Part shown: positions 16,931 to 24,855 of the stretch, one piece after another
Position numbering within the stretch: the first letter of the stretch is position 1
Layout: each line of letters starts with the position of its first letter
Origin: Cellulomonas shaoxiangyii
GTDB taxonomy: Bacteria; Actinomycetota; Actinomycetes; Actinomycetales; Cellulomonadaceae
Assembly (NCBI RefSeq): GCF_004798685.1
Contig: NZ_CP039291.1
Span: forward strand, 1,984,001-2,048,000
Reading direction: 5' to 3'
DNA length: 64,000 nt
Made by a program: the position numbers and the translations under genes
The notes under the pieces: generated by a model
The model's database searches: none
What the model saw: only the letters and a program-made list of their open reading frames with translations
What the model was told of the DNA's origin: nothing

Positions 16931-17848
16931 CTAGTCGTGCGCCGCGCCCTCGTGCCCACGGTGGCCGACGGGTTCGAGCTGCAGCGTGCAGTGCCGCATC
17001 GCGAAGTGCTCGCCGAGGCACTCGTCGAGGGCGTCGAGGACCACCCCGGGGCGGCCCTCGACGATGCACTCGTCGTCCACGACGACGTGCGCGGACAGCG
17101 CGGTGACGCCGCTGGTGATGGTCCACGCGTGCAGGTCGTGCACGTCCACGACGCCGGGGACCCGACGCATGTGGTCCCGGACGCGGTCGAGGTCGAGCCC
17201 CTTCGGGGTGGCCTCGAGCAGGACGTCGACGACGTCGCGCAGCAGCGACCACGCCCGCGGGACGATGAACACCCCGATCGCGACGGACGCGACGACGTCG
17301 GCCCGCGCGTACCCGGTCGTGGCGATGACGATGCCGGCGGCGATGACCGCGACGGAGCCGACCAGGTCGCCGAGCACCTCGAGGTAGGCGCCGCGCACGT
17401 TGAGGCTCTCGCGCCGGCCGGCCCGCAGGATCACGAGGCAGACGAGGTTCGCGACGGCGCCGGCGGCCGCCACGGCGAGCATGAGCCCGGTCTCCACCTC
17501 GGGCGGGTCCGTCCACCGCTGCACCGCCTCCACGACCACCCAGATCGCGAGCCCGGCCAGGAGCAGGCCGTTGGCCAGGGCCGCGAGGATCTCCGCGCGC
17601 TGCAGCCCGTAGGTGCGGGTGTTCGTCGCGGGCCGCGCCGCGAGGGTGCCGGCCACCAGGGCGAGGGCGACGCCGCTCGCGTCGGTGAGCATGTGCCCCG
17701 CGTCCGCGAGCAGGGCCAGGGACCCCGAGAGCAGCCCACCGACGACCTGGGCGCCGACGACACCGAGCGTGATGACCAGCACGAGGACCAGGCGCGAGCG
17801 GTACCGGCCCGTCGCGGTGCCGTGCGCGTGGCCGTGCCCGGCGCTCAT
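16931..17848 (-). CDS. CDF-family heavy-metal efflux transporter (CzcD/ZitB-like)
   Basis: Divalent-metal/proton antiporter of the cation diffusion facilitator family, 305 aa. It has a His-rich N-terminus (GHGHAHG), six membrane segments, the TM2 metal site HMLTD and a C-terminal cytoplasmic domain (VHDLHAWTITSGVTALSAHV). In TM5 the usual HxxxD is replaced by ExxxD (YLEVLGDLVGSV), which may change metal preference. The ATG overlaps the stop of the upstream transporter (ATGA). With that transporter and the CmtR-like regulator it forms a three-gene operon running from 18884 to 16931, probably induced by Cd, Pb or Zn. Confidence 0.9.
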   Translation of the reverse strand: MSAGHGHAHGTATGRYRSRLVLVLVITLGVVGAQVVGGLLSGSLALLADAGHMLTDASGVALALVAGTLAARPATNTRTYGLQRAEILAALANGLLLAGLAIWVVVEAVQRWTDPPEVETGLMLAVAAAGAVANLVCLVILRAGRRESLNVRGAYLEVLGDLVGSVAVIAAGIVIATTGYARADVVASVAIGVFIVPRAWSLLRDVVDVLLEATPKGLDLDRVRDHMRRVPGVVDVHDLHAWTITSGVTALSAHVVVDDECIVEGRPGVVLDALDECLGEHFAMRHCTLQLEPVGHRGHEGAAHD

Positions 17849-18498
17849 CGTGCGTCCTCGTCCTCGTCCTCGACGAGCTCGCCCTCCCAGGCCTCCCTGC
17901 CCTCGTGGATGGCGAAGGCCGCGATCACGAAGGCCGCGACGGGGTCGAGCCACGCGGCGCCGGTCAGGGCGTGCAGCGCGACGCCCGCCAGGGTGGAGAT
18001 GCTCAGCAGCACGCAGATCCGCGTCTCGGCGGCGTCCGCGAGGATCAGGTCGTCCTTGAGGCGCCGGCCCACGTCGCGCTTCATCGCCGCCAGCACGGGC
18101 ATGACGACGACGGAGGTCACCAGGAGACCGATGGCCACCGGCGAGCTCTCCGGCGGCTGGCCGTCGAGGAGGCTGCGGACGCCCTCGACCGTGACGTACG
18201 CGGCGAGCACGAAGAACGTGACGGCGACCGCCTTCAGGGTCAGACGCTCCTTGCGCTCGTCCGCCTCGCCGTCGCGCAGCCGGGCCGACAGGCGCACCGC
18301 CACCAGGACCGCGGCGATCGACTCGATCGCCGAGTCCACCCCGAACCCCACGACCGAGACGAGGCCGGCCAGCAGTCCGGCGGTGACGGCGACGGCGCCC
18401 TCGAGGACGTTGTACGCGACCGTGAACCGGGCCAGCCGCAGCCCCCGGCGCGTCAGCCGCTCGACCTCCACGGCGTCGAGCTCGCCGGTCGCGGTCAC
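17845..18498 (-). CDS. Cation efflux family transporter
   Basis: Membrane protein of 217 aa belonging to the broader cation-efflux superfamily, shorter than CzcD because it lacks the cytoplasmic C-terminal domain. The helix after the N-terminus carries VGFGVDSAIESIAAV, and a later one ADAAETRICVLLS, which hold the acidic residues expected at metal sites. The C-terminus is very acidic (ELVEDEDEDAR). Its GTG start overlaps the regulator stop and its own stop overlaps the next transporter start, both by four bases, so all three products are probably made in fixed ratio. Confidence 0.85.
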   Translation of the reverse strand: MTATGELDAVEVERLTRRGLRLARFTVAYNVLEGAVAVTAGLLAGLVSVVGFGVDSAIESIAAVLVAVRLSARLRDGEADERKERLTLKAVAVTFFVLAAYVTVEGVRSLLDGQPPESSPVAIGLLVTSVVVMPVLAAMKRDVGRRLKDDLILADAAETRICVLLSISTLAGVALHALTGAAWLDPVAAFVIAAFAIHEGREAWEGELVEDEDEDAR

Positions 18499-18884
18499 GA
18501 GGCCGTCGCCCCGGCGTGCGTGGCGGCGGCACCCGACGCCGGGCACAGCGTGACCGCGTCTCCCGTGCGGGCCAGCAGCCTCTCGGCGGCACCGAGCAGG
18601 TCCGTGAGCGCCTCGGGGTGCGCCAGCGTGAACACGGACGCGCGCCCCTCGCGGCGCGAGCGGACCAGTCCGCAGTCGCGCAGGCAGGCCAGGTGCTGGG
18701 ACACCGTGGACTGCGCGAGGCCGAGGTGCTCGGTCAGGTCGACGACCCGGTGCTCGCCGAGGGCGAGGTGGCGCAGGATGGTCAGCCGCGAGGGGTCGCC
18801 GAAGCCGCGGAAGAGGCACGCGGCGGCGTCGAGCGCGGTCTCGTCCAGCAGCACGGCGTCGCGCGGTCCCGCTGTCATCGTCAT
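18495..18884 (-). CDS. ArsR/SmtB-family metal sensor, CmtR-like
   Basis: Winged-helix repressor of 129 aa that should release DNA on binding metal. The recognition helix reads LAQSTVSQHLACLRDCGLV. C67 and C71 in this helix (CxxxC) plus C114 in VTLCP reproduce the Cys57/Cys61/Cys102 cadmium-lead site of mycobacterial CmtR, so Cd(II)/Pb(II) is the likely signal. It is the first gene of the operon with two cation exporters and is divergent from the arsenite exporter at 18994. The 109-base gap must hold its operator. Confidence 0.88.
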   Translation of the reverse strand: MTMTAGPRDAVLLDETALDAAACLFRGFGDPSRLTILRHLALGEHRVVDLTEHLGLAQSTVSQHLACLRDCGLVRSRREGRASVFTLAHPEALTDLLGAAERLLARTGDAVTLCPASGAAATHAGATAS

Positions 18885-18984
18885 ACGCCGATGTTAACCA
18901 CGTTCCCGGCGGGGCGACGCGGGACCGCGGTGTTCACCGCGCGTTCACCGGCCCGGGCCTTCCAGCTGTCTCGAGGCCTGTCAA

Positions 18985-19003
18985 TATAGAGACGTGTCGA
19001 AGC
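18985..19003. promoter_or_regulatory. ars promoter with shared ArsR-box candidate
   Basis: TATAGA (18985-18990) could be a -10 element. It overlaps the sequence GAGACGTGTCGA (18989-19000). The same 12 bases with one change, GAGATGTGTCGA, lie upstream of the second arsR at 23575-23586, inside an inverted repeat. A common ArsR operator is the simplest reading. It implies that transcription starts close to 18997, so the annotated GTG at 18994 may be too early. Confidence 0.45.
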
Positions 19004-20103
19004 AGACCCTCGCGGTGCCCCAGCAGCTCGCCGGACGCAGGCTGTCCGCCCTGGACCGGTGGCTGCCCGTCTGGATCGGCACCGCCATGCTGGCCGGCCT
19101 CGCGCTCGGGCGCTTCGTCCCGTCCCTGGCCGACGGGCTCGCGCGCCTCGAGGTGGGCGGGATCTCGCTGCCGATCGGGCTCGGGCTGCTGGTCATGATG
19201 TACCCGGTGCTGGCGAAGGTCCGCTACGACCGGCTCGCCGCGGTGACCGGCGACCGGCGGCTGCTGGTGAGCTCGCTGGTGCTGAACTGGCTGGTCGGGC
19301 CGGCGCTGATGTTCGCCCTGGCGTGGGTGTTCCTGCCCGACCTGCCGGAGTACCGCACCGGCCTGATCGTCGTCGGCCTCGCCCGCTGCATCGCGATGGT
19401 CGTGATCTGGAACGACCTGGCCTGCGGCGACCGCGAGGCCGCCACCGTGCTCGTGGCGATCAACTCCGTCTTCCAGGTCGTGGCGTTCTCGCTGCTCGGC
19501 TGGTTCTACCTCACCGTCCTGCCCGGGTGGCTCGGCCTGGACACCCAGGGCCTGGACGTCTCGGTCGGGCAGATCGCGCTCAACGTGCTGGTGTTCCTCG
19601 GGGTGCCGCTCGTCGCCGGGTTCGCCTCCCGCCGGATCGGGGAACGCACCAGGGGCCGCGAGTGGTACGAGTCCTCGTTCGTCCCCCGCATCGGGCCCTG
19701 GGCCCTGTACGGGCTGCTGTTCACGATCGTCCTGCTGTTCGCGCTGCAGGGGGACGCGGTCACCCGCAACCCCCTCGACGTCGCCCGCATCGCCCTGCCC
19801 CTGCTCGTCTACTTCGCCGTGATGTGGGGCGTCGGCCTGGCCACCGGCAGGACGCTCGGCCTGGGCTACGCCCGCTCGACGACGCTCGCGTTCACCGCCG
19901 CCGGCAACAACTTCGAGCTCGCCATCGCGGTCGCGATCGGCACCTTCGGCGTCACCTCCGGGCAGGCGCTGGCCGGTGTCGTCGGGCCGCTCGTCGAGGT
20001 CCCCGTGCTCGTCGGCCTCGTCCACGTCTCCCTGTGGGCCGCACGCCGGTGGTTCGCCACCGATCCGCACGCCGCCCCGCTCGACCAGGAGGTCCGTCCG
20101 TGA
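18994..20103 (+). CDS. acr3: Arsenite efflux permease, ACR3 family
   Basis: As(III)/proton antiporter of the plasma membrane, 369 aa, ten predicted helices. The family signature with its essential Cys is present (VGLARCIAMVVIWNDLACGD), as are PIGLGLLVMMYPVLAKV and the conserved FTAAGNNFELAIAVAIG near the C-terminus. The GTG at 18994 gives the longest product. GTG at 19015 is a good alternative because the promoter and ArsR box overlap the first start. The stop overlaps the start of the arsR-arsC fusion (GTGA). Confidence 0.93.
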   Translation: MSKQTLAVPQQLAGRRLSALDRWLPVWIGTAMLAGLALGRFVPSLADGLARLEVGGISLPIGLGLLVMMYPVLAKVRYDRLAAVTGDRRLLVSSLVLNWLVGPALMFALAWVFLPDLPEYRTGLIVVGLARCIAMVVIWNDLACGDREAATVLVAINSVFQVVAFSLLGWFYLTVLPGWLGLDTQGLDVSVGQIALNVLVFLGVPLVAGFASRRIGERTRGREWYESSFVPRIGPWALYGLLFTIVLLFALQGDAVTRNPLDVARIALPLLVYFAVMWGVGLATGRTLGLGYARSTTLAFTAAGNNFELAIAVAIGTFGVTSGQALAGVVGPLVEVPVLVGLVHVSLWAARRWFATDPHAAPLDQEVRP

Positions 20104-21146
20104 GCACCCTGTCCCCCGAGCGCCCCGCCGCGCCGACCGGCTCCGACTGCGGACCCACCCCCGAGGGGCACGCGATGGGCACGGAGGCCGCCCACGGGGT
20201 CGCGGCCGTGCTGAAGGCGCTGGCCGACCCGCTGCGGCTGCGGATGCTGTCGTTCCTCACGACGAGCCCGACCGGCGAGGCGTGCGTGTGCGACATCGCC
20301 GGCGTGGCCGACGTCTCCCAGCCCACCGTCTCGCACCACCTCAAGGTGCTCAAGGACGTCGGCGTCCTGACCTCCGAGCGGCGGGGGACGTGGGTCTGGT
20401 ACCGCGTCGCCCCGGACGTGCGCGGTGCGGTCACCGCGCTGCTGGACTCCTTCGCCCCCGCCGCCCTCGACGCCGGCCGGCACCGCGACAGGCCGCTGGC
20501 CGGGCTCGTCGACGCCGACGCCACGCTGACCCGGGTCGCCGAGGGCCTGGCGTCCCGCTTCCCGGACCTGGCGCCGGACCTCGTGCTGCGCACGGTGCGC
20601 GAGTCCTACGCGGCCCTGGCCCGCGGCGCCGGCGTGACCGCGCACCTGGTGCCGACCGCGCAGCGGTTCGCCGTGCAGCGGCTCACCGACATCACCCGCA
20701 CCGCTGCGGGCGGCTCGCACGTGCCGCAGGTGCTCTTCGTGTGCGTCGCCAACGCCGGCCGCTCGCAGCTCGCCGCGGCGCTGCTGCACCACCACGCCGG
20801 CGACGCCGTCATCGCCCGTTCGGCCGGGTCCGCACCCGCGGGGGCGGTGCACGCGACGGTCCGACCGCTGCTCGAGGAGCTCGGCACGGACGCCGAGGCG
20901 GTGTTCCCCAAGCCGCTGACCGACGACGCCGTCCGCGCCGCCGACGTCGTCGTCACCATGGGCTGCGGCGACACGTGCCCGATCCTGCCCGGCACGCGCT
21001 ACGAGGACTGGGTCGTCGGCGACCCTGCCCTCGCCTCGCCCGAGGGCGTCGCGGCGATCCGCGACGACATCGACGCGCGCGTGCGCGCCCTGCTCGCCGA
21101 CCTGCTGCCGTCCACCACCGACCGACCCGAGGAGCACCCCCGATGA
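20100..21146 (+). CDS. ArsR-ArsC fusion: arsenic repressor joined to LMW-phosphatase-type arsenate reductase
   Basis: Two-domain protein, 348 aa. Residues 25-115 are an ArsR winged helix (ACVCDIAGVADVSQPTVSHH) with C62 and C64 of the As(III) site and C17 in the N-terminal tail. Residues 140-200 form the helical N-terminal extension seen in actinobacterial arsenate reductases (FPDLAPDLVLRTVRESY). Residues 208-345 are a low-molecular-weight-phosphatase-fold reductase with the CX5R loop C215-R221 (VCVANAGRSQ) and a second Cys pair in MGCGDTCP. It senses arsenite and reduces arsenate with mycothiol or thioredoxin; which reductant is used is not visible. GTG overlaps the acr3 stop, and its own stop overlaps arsC. 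Confidence 0.92.
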   Translation: MSTLSPERPAAPTGSDCGPTPEGHAMGTEAAHGVAAVLKALADPLRLRMLSFLTTSPTGEACVCDIAGVADVSQPTVSHHLKVLKDVGVLTSERRGTWVWYRVAPDVRGAVTALLDSFAPAALDAGRHRDRPLAGLVDADATLTRVAEGLASRFPDLAPDLVLRTVRESYAALARGAGVTAHLVPTAQRFAVQRLTDITRTAAGGSHVPQVLFVCVANAGRSQLAAALLHHHAGDAVIARSAGSAPAGAVHATVRPLLEELGTDAEAVFPKPLTDDAVRAADVVVTMGCGDTCPILPGTRYEDWVVGDPALASPEGVAAIRDDIDARVRALLADLLPSTTDRPEEHPR

Positions 21147-21583
21147 CCGACACCGCGGCCCACACCGTGCCCGCCACGCCCAGCGTGCTGTTCGTCTGCG
21201 TGCACAACGCCGGCCGCTCGCAGATGGCCGCCGGCTGGCTGCGGCACCTGTCCGGCGGGGCCGTGGAGGTCCGCTCGGCCGGCTCGATGCCCGCCGACCA
21301 GATCAACCCCGCGGCCGTCGAGGCGATGCTCGAGGAGGGCGTCGACATCCGCGCCGAGCGGCCCAAGGTGCTGACCACCGAGGCGGTCGAGGCCTCCGAC
21401 GTCGTGGTCACCATGGGCTGCGGCGACGCGTGCCCGTTCTACCCGGGCAAGCGGTACGAGGACTGGAAGCTCGAGGACCCCGCGGGGCAGGGCGTCGACG
21501 CGGTCCGTCCGATCCGCGACGAGATCCGCGCCCGGGTCCTCACCCTGCTCGCCGAGCTCGGGGTGCGGCCGGTCGACGCCTGA
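21143..21583 (+). CDS. arsC: Arsenate reductase (LMW-phosphatase fold)
   Basis: Cytoplasmic reductase of As(V) to As(III), 146 aa. The P-loop is VCVHNAGRSQ with C19 and R25; the distal Cys pair is in TMGCGDACPFYPGKRYEDW. It is close kin to the reductase half of the preceding fusion protein and is translationally coupled to it by an ATGA overlap, so the operon makes two reductases. Final gene of the acr3 operon. Confidence 0.93.
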   Translation: MTDTAAHTVPATPSVLFVCVHNAGRSQMAAGWLRHLSGGAVEVRSAGSMPADQINPAAVEAMLEEGVDIRAERPKVLTTEAVEASDVVVTMGCGDACPFYPGKRYEDWKLEDPAGQGVDAVRPIRDEIRARVLTLLAELGVRPVDA

Positions 21584-21608
21584 CCCTGCCTGACCCCGCA
21601 CGCGACGG

Positions 21609-21636
21609 CGGCCCGGATGCTGTGGCGTCCGGGCCG
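21609..21636. terminator. Hairpin terminator between convergent ars units
   Basis: CGGCCCGGA and TCCGGGCCG pair around a 10-base loop, 26 bases after arsC and just before the end of the opposing acetyltransferase gene; it could serve both strands. Confidence 0.6.
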
Positions 21637-21645
21637 TCCGTGCGT

Positions 21646-22152
21646 TCACGCCCCCGGCAGGCTCTTCTGCAGCAGGGTCGTGCCCAGCCACCGGTCGAAC
21701 TTGCGGCCCACCCGCTCGAGCCGCCCCGCCGGGACGAATCCGGCGCGGCGGTGCAGCGCGAGCGAGGGGGCGGTGTCGCCGTCGGCGACGACCGCGATCA
21801 CCTCCCGGGCGCCGGCTGCCGCCGCCGCGTCCAGCACGGACGCGAGCAGGCGGCCGCCGATGCCGCGCCCGGTCGCCGCGGGGTCGAGGTAGATCGTGTC
21901 CTCGACGGTGTGCGCGTACGCGGGCCGCGCACGCCACGGCCCGACGTACGCGAACCCGGCCACCTGCCCGTCGAGCAGTGCGACGTGGAACGGCCACCCG
22001 GCCGCGGTCAGGGCGTCGAGCTTGTCCGCCCACACCTGCGCACCGGGCGGGTCGAGCTCGAACGTCGCGGTCGACGTGGCGACGTAGTGGTCGTAGATCC
22101 GCGCGATGCCCGCGACGTCGCCCGGCAGCGCGGGGCGCAGCTGCACGCTCAC
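21646..22152 (-). CDS. arsN: GNAT N-acetyltransferase, ArsN/phosphinothricin-acetyltransferase type
   Basis: Acetyl-CoA-dependent acetyltransferase of 168 aa. It shows the phosphinothricin acetyltransferase pattern: IARIYDHYVATSTATFELDPP, the acetyl-CoA loop YLDPAATGRGIGGRLLA and HRRAGFVPAGRLERVGRKFDRW. In ars operons such enzymes (ArsN1) acetylate arsinothricin, a phosphinothricin-like organoarsenical. The GTG start overlaps the arsO-like stop (GTGA), giving a two-gene unit divergent from the second arsR. Confidence 0.85.
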   Translation of the reverse strand: MSVQLRPALPGDVAGIARIYDHYVATSTATFELDPPGAQVWADKLDALTAAGWPFHVALLDGQVAGFAYVGPWRARPAYAHTVEDTIYLDPAATGRGIGGRLLASVLDAAAAAGAREVIAVVADGDTAPSLALHRRAGFVPAGRLERVGRKFDRWLGTTLLQKSLPGA

Positions 22153-23558
22153 GCCGTGGTGCCGTTCGCCGGCTGGTCGCCCGAGCGGCCGTGCACCACG
22201 CCGGTGGCGAACCCGATGCCCGCCGGTGCCCCGACACCCAGGGTCACCAGCTGCGGCTCGGGTGCCGTGCCGCAGCACGAGCCGCCGTCGGCCTCGAGGT
22301 CGGTCGAGCACACGCCGGTCTCGGGCAGGTCGAGCTCGACCGCGTCCGCGGCCGCGCGGTCCCCGGCCAGCGCCGCGGCGATCGAGCGGACCTGCTCGTA
22401 CCCCGTCGCCAGCAGGAACGTCGGGGCTCGCCCGTAGGACTTCGTCCCGACCAGGTAGAACCCGTCGTCCGGGTGCGACAGCAGCGCCTCCCCGTGCGGG
22501 GGGACCGTGCCGCAGGAGTGTGCGTTCGGGTCGATGAGCCCGGCCAGCCGCGCGGGGGACTCGACCACCGGGTCGAGGTCGAGGCGCACCTCGCGCAGCA
22601 TGTCGAGGTCCGGGCGGAACCCGGTCGCGTTCACGATCGCGTGCACCTGCAGGTCCAGCACGTCCTCCTGCGCACGGCCCAGCACCCGCACGCTCTCCCC
22701 CGCCGGCACGAGCCGCTCGATCGACACCCGGGTCACCAGGGTCAGCCGGCCCGCGTCCACGGCCTCCCTCAGGCGGGTGCCGAGGAGCCCGCGCGCGGGA
22801 AGCTCGTCGTCGGCTCCCCCGCCGAACAGCCGGCGTGCCGAGCCGCCGCGGATCGCCCACGTGATCGTCGTGCCCGGCTCCGACCCGGCCAGCTCCACCA
22901 GGCTCAGCAGGGTGTTCGCGGCCGAGTGCCCCATGCCGACCACGAGCGTGTGGCGGCCGGCGAACCGCTCCCGCTGCGCGCCCAGCACGTCGGGCAGCGG
23001 CCCGGTCACGTAGACCGCGGCCTCCCGCTCGCCGTCCGCCGGCAGCCCGCTCGAGCCCAGCGGGTTCGACGTCGCGTACGTGCCCGACGCGTCGATCACC
23101 GCGCGGGCGCAGACGTCCTGCACGCGCCCGTCCGGCGTCAGCGTGCGCACCCGGTACCCGCGACGCTCCCTGCCCAGGGTGCGGGTCTTGTCCGCGCCGT
23201 CCCGCGCCACCGCCAGCACCCGCGTACCGGTGCGCAGCCGGGAGGCGATCGCGGGCGTCGCGGCCAGCGGCGTGAGGTAGTCGCGGACCACGTCCGCACC
23301 GGTGGGCAGCGCGTCGCCGTCCGGCGCGACCCACCCGGTGGGCTCGAGCAGGCGGCGCGCCGCGGCGTCGACGTCGTAGCGCCACGGCGAGAACAGCCGC
23401 ACGTGGCCCCACGACGACACGGCCGCTCCGGCGTGCTCGCCGGCCTCGAGCACCAGCGGCTCGAGGCCTCGCTCCAGCAGGTGGGCCGCCGCGGCCAGCC
23501 CGACGGGTCCGGCGCCGATCACGACGACCGGCAGCTCCTCACGTGCGGCCGCGGTCAT
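22149..23558 (-). CDS. arsO: FAD/NAD(P)-dependent oxidoreductase, ArsO-like
   Basis: Flavoprotein of 469 aa with an N-terminal FAD-binding fold (VVVIGAGPVGLAAAAHLLE), a second dinucleotide motif (VVGMGHSAANTLLSLVE) and the C-terminal ATG-type motif (VNATGFRPDLD). Near the C-terminus is a Cys cluster (GVCSTDLEADGGSCCG) found in the arsenic-operon subgroup often named ArsO; its reaction is not established. ATG at 23558 follows AGGAGG by four to five bases; an in-frame ATG 15 bases earlier lies inside the operator. It is coupled to arsN and probably repressed by the arsR at 23640. Confidence 0.85.
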   Translation of the reverse strand: MTAAAREELPVVVIGAGPVGLAAAAHLLERGLEPLVLEAGEHAGAAVSSWGHVRLFSPWRYDVDAAARRLLEPTGWVAPDGDALPTGADVVRDYLTPLAATPAIASRLRTGTRVLAVARDGADKTRTLGRERRGYRVRTLTPDGRVQDVCARAVIDASGTYATSNPLGSSGLPADGEREAAVYVTGPLPDVLGAQRERFAGRHTLVVGMGHSAANTLLSLVELAGSEPGTTITWAIRGGSARRLFGGGADDELPARGLLGTRLREAVDAGRLTLVTRVSIERLVPAGESVRVLGRAQEDVLDLQVHAIVNATGFRPDLDMLREVRLDLDPVVESPARLAGLIDPNAHSCGTVPPHGEALLSHPDDGFYLVGTKSYGRAPTFLLATGYEQVRSIAAALAGDRAAADAVELDLPETGVCSTDLEADGGSCCGTAPEPQLVTLGVGAPAGIGFATGVVHGRSGDQPANGTTA

Positions 23559-23571
23559 GGGCCCTCCTCGC

Positions 23572-23587
23572 ATCGAGATGTGTCGAT
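23572..23587. promoter_or_regulatory. ArsR operator candidate (arsO/arsR divergent promoter)
   Basis: ATCGA-GATGTG-TCGAT, a perfect 5-6-5 inverted repeat, lies immediately upstream of the arsO ribosome-binding site and contains the box shared with the acr3 promoter. A second palindrome, CATCGATG, at 23615-23622 lies closer to arsR. Confidence 0.55.
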
Positions 23588-23639
23588 AGGTGTGGGTGCC
23601 AACGTATCCACATTCATCGATGCATGACAAGATGCGCTC

Positions 23640-24005
23640 ATGCTCACAGCGCCCGCCCTGCCGTCGCCGGCCCCGGCGCCCGCCGCCGGGTGCTGCGCGC
23701 CACCGGCCGCCGCGGAGGCCGACGCCGAGACCGCACGCCGGCTCGCGCGCGTCTTCAAGGCCCTGGGCGATCCCACCCGCGTGCAGCTCCTGGCGATCGT
23801 CGCGGCGCACGACGGCGGCGAGGCCTGCGTGTGCGACCTCACCGGGCCCGTCGGGCTCGCGCAGCCGACCGTCAGCCACCACCTCAAGATCCTCGTCGAC
23901 GCGGGCCTGCTCACGCGCGAGCAGCGCGGGCGCTGGGCGTACTACTCGCTCGTCCCCGGGGCGCTGGACCACGTCGCCCACAGCCTCCGGGACGTGGTCG
24001 GCTAG
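23640..24005 (+). CDS. arsR: ArsR-family arsenic-responsive repressor
   Basis: Winged-helix repressor of 121 aa. The recognition helix region is GLAQPTVSHHLKILVDAGLL. Cys residues suited to As(III) are C18-C19 in the N-terminal tail and C63 and C65 in EACVCDL. It is divergent from the arsO-arsN pair, with two palindromes between them. The DNA-binding region resembles that of the ArsR-ArsC fusion, which agrees with a shared operator. Confidence 0.92.
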   Translation: MLTAPALPSPAPAPAAGCCAPPAAAEADAETARRLARVFKALGDPTRVQLLAIVAAHDGGEACVCDLTGPVGLAQPTVSHHLKILVDAGLLTREQRGRWAYYSLVPGALDHVAHSLRDVVG

Positions 24006-24135
24006 CCACGTGGCCGGCGGAGCGCGCCGCGGACGTCGGCGGCGACGTCCGCCTCGGCGCGCACCCGCCCGCGGCGCTCGCCATGCTGGGCACGCGACGC
24101 CGGGCCGCCGGCCCGCCGCACCCCAGGGAGGGCGC

Positions 24136-24855
24136 ATGCCTGCACCCGCCGGTCCCCCGGCCGTCCGCGCCGCCCGCGCCGCCGGTCTTGCGCTCGGCGC
24201 GCTGTTCGGCCCGCTCGCCACGCTCCGCCGGGGGCGCCCCCTGCACCCGCGCGGCACCGTCCTGCGGGGCACGCTGCGCCTCGGTGACGACCCCGACGCC
24301 CCCGGTGGCGAGCTGCGGTACGCGGGCCCCGCCGTCGTGCGGCTCTCCCGGTCGGTCGGGCTGCCACCCGGTGTGCCGGACGTGCACGGCGTCGCGGTCC
24401 GCTGGGAGGTGGACGGGCGCCCGCAGGACCTGCTGCTGTCGGGCACGGGGACGGGGCGCCTCACGCGGTTCGTGCTCGCGCCGCGCCTGACCCCGTGGGG
24501 CGGGACGCTCGGCTCCCTCATGCCGTTCCGGACCGCCGACGGTCCCGTGCTGCTCGGGGCGGCGCCCGTGGCGGGCGCGCGCGGCGACGCCGGCGGGACG
24601 GACGTGCGGGTCGACCTGGTGCTGCTCTCCGCCCGCGCCGGGGGGCCGTGGCACCGCGTCGGCCGGCTCGTCGCCGAGGACGTCGACCCCGGTGCCGACG
24701 TGCGCTTCGACCCGGTCCTGCACGTGCCGGCGCCGTACCGCACCTACGGCTGGGCGGCCGCGCTCCGGCTCCCCTCGTACGCCGCCGCCCGTCGTCGCGG
24801 GCCGCTGCGACCGACGCGCGCGGACCGGGCGCCAGGCGAATACTCGACCGGGTGA
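24136..24855 (+). CDS. Conserved hypothetical protein with weak catalase-fold resemblance
   Basis: Protein of 239 aa of unknown function, no signal peptide. The order RPLHPRGTVLRGTL ... PAVVRLSRSVGLPPGVPDVHG ... VAVRWE ... DLLLSGTG recalls the beta-barrel of catalase-like haem proteins (which have HxxG, VRFSR-x-G-LP-D and GLALRF), but no catalytic His or haem-ligand Tyr is evident. It is therefore at most a degenerate or non-haem relative. GGGAGG lies just upstream of the ATG. It is coupled to the permease that follows by a GTGA overlap. Confidence 0.75.
   Translation: MPAPAGPPAVRAARAAGLALGALFGPLATLRRGRPLHPRGTVLRGTLRLGDDPDAPGGELRYAGPAVVRLSRSVGLPPGVPDVHGVAVRWEVDGRPQDLLLSGTGTGRLTRFVLAPRLTPWGGTLGSLMPFRTADGPVLLGAAPVAGARGDAGGTDVRVDLVLLSARAGGPWHRVGRLVAEDVDPGADVRFDPVLHVPAPYRTYGWAAALRLPSYAAARRRGPLRPTRADRAPGEYSTG

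Noticed and set aside
16734-17516. 260-codon minus-strand frame spanning the CDF gene end
   Set aside because: Most of it is a shadow of the CDF gene in another frame; only the last 40 or so codons look like a separate gene remnant and are listed as such.
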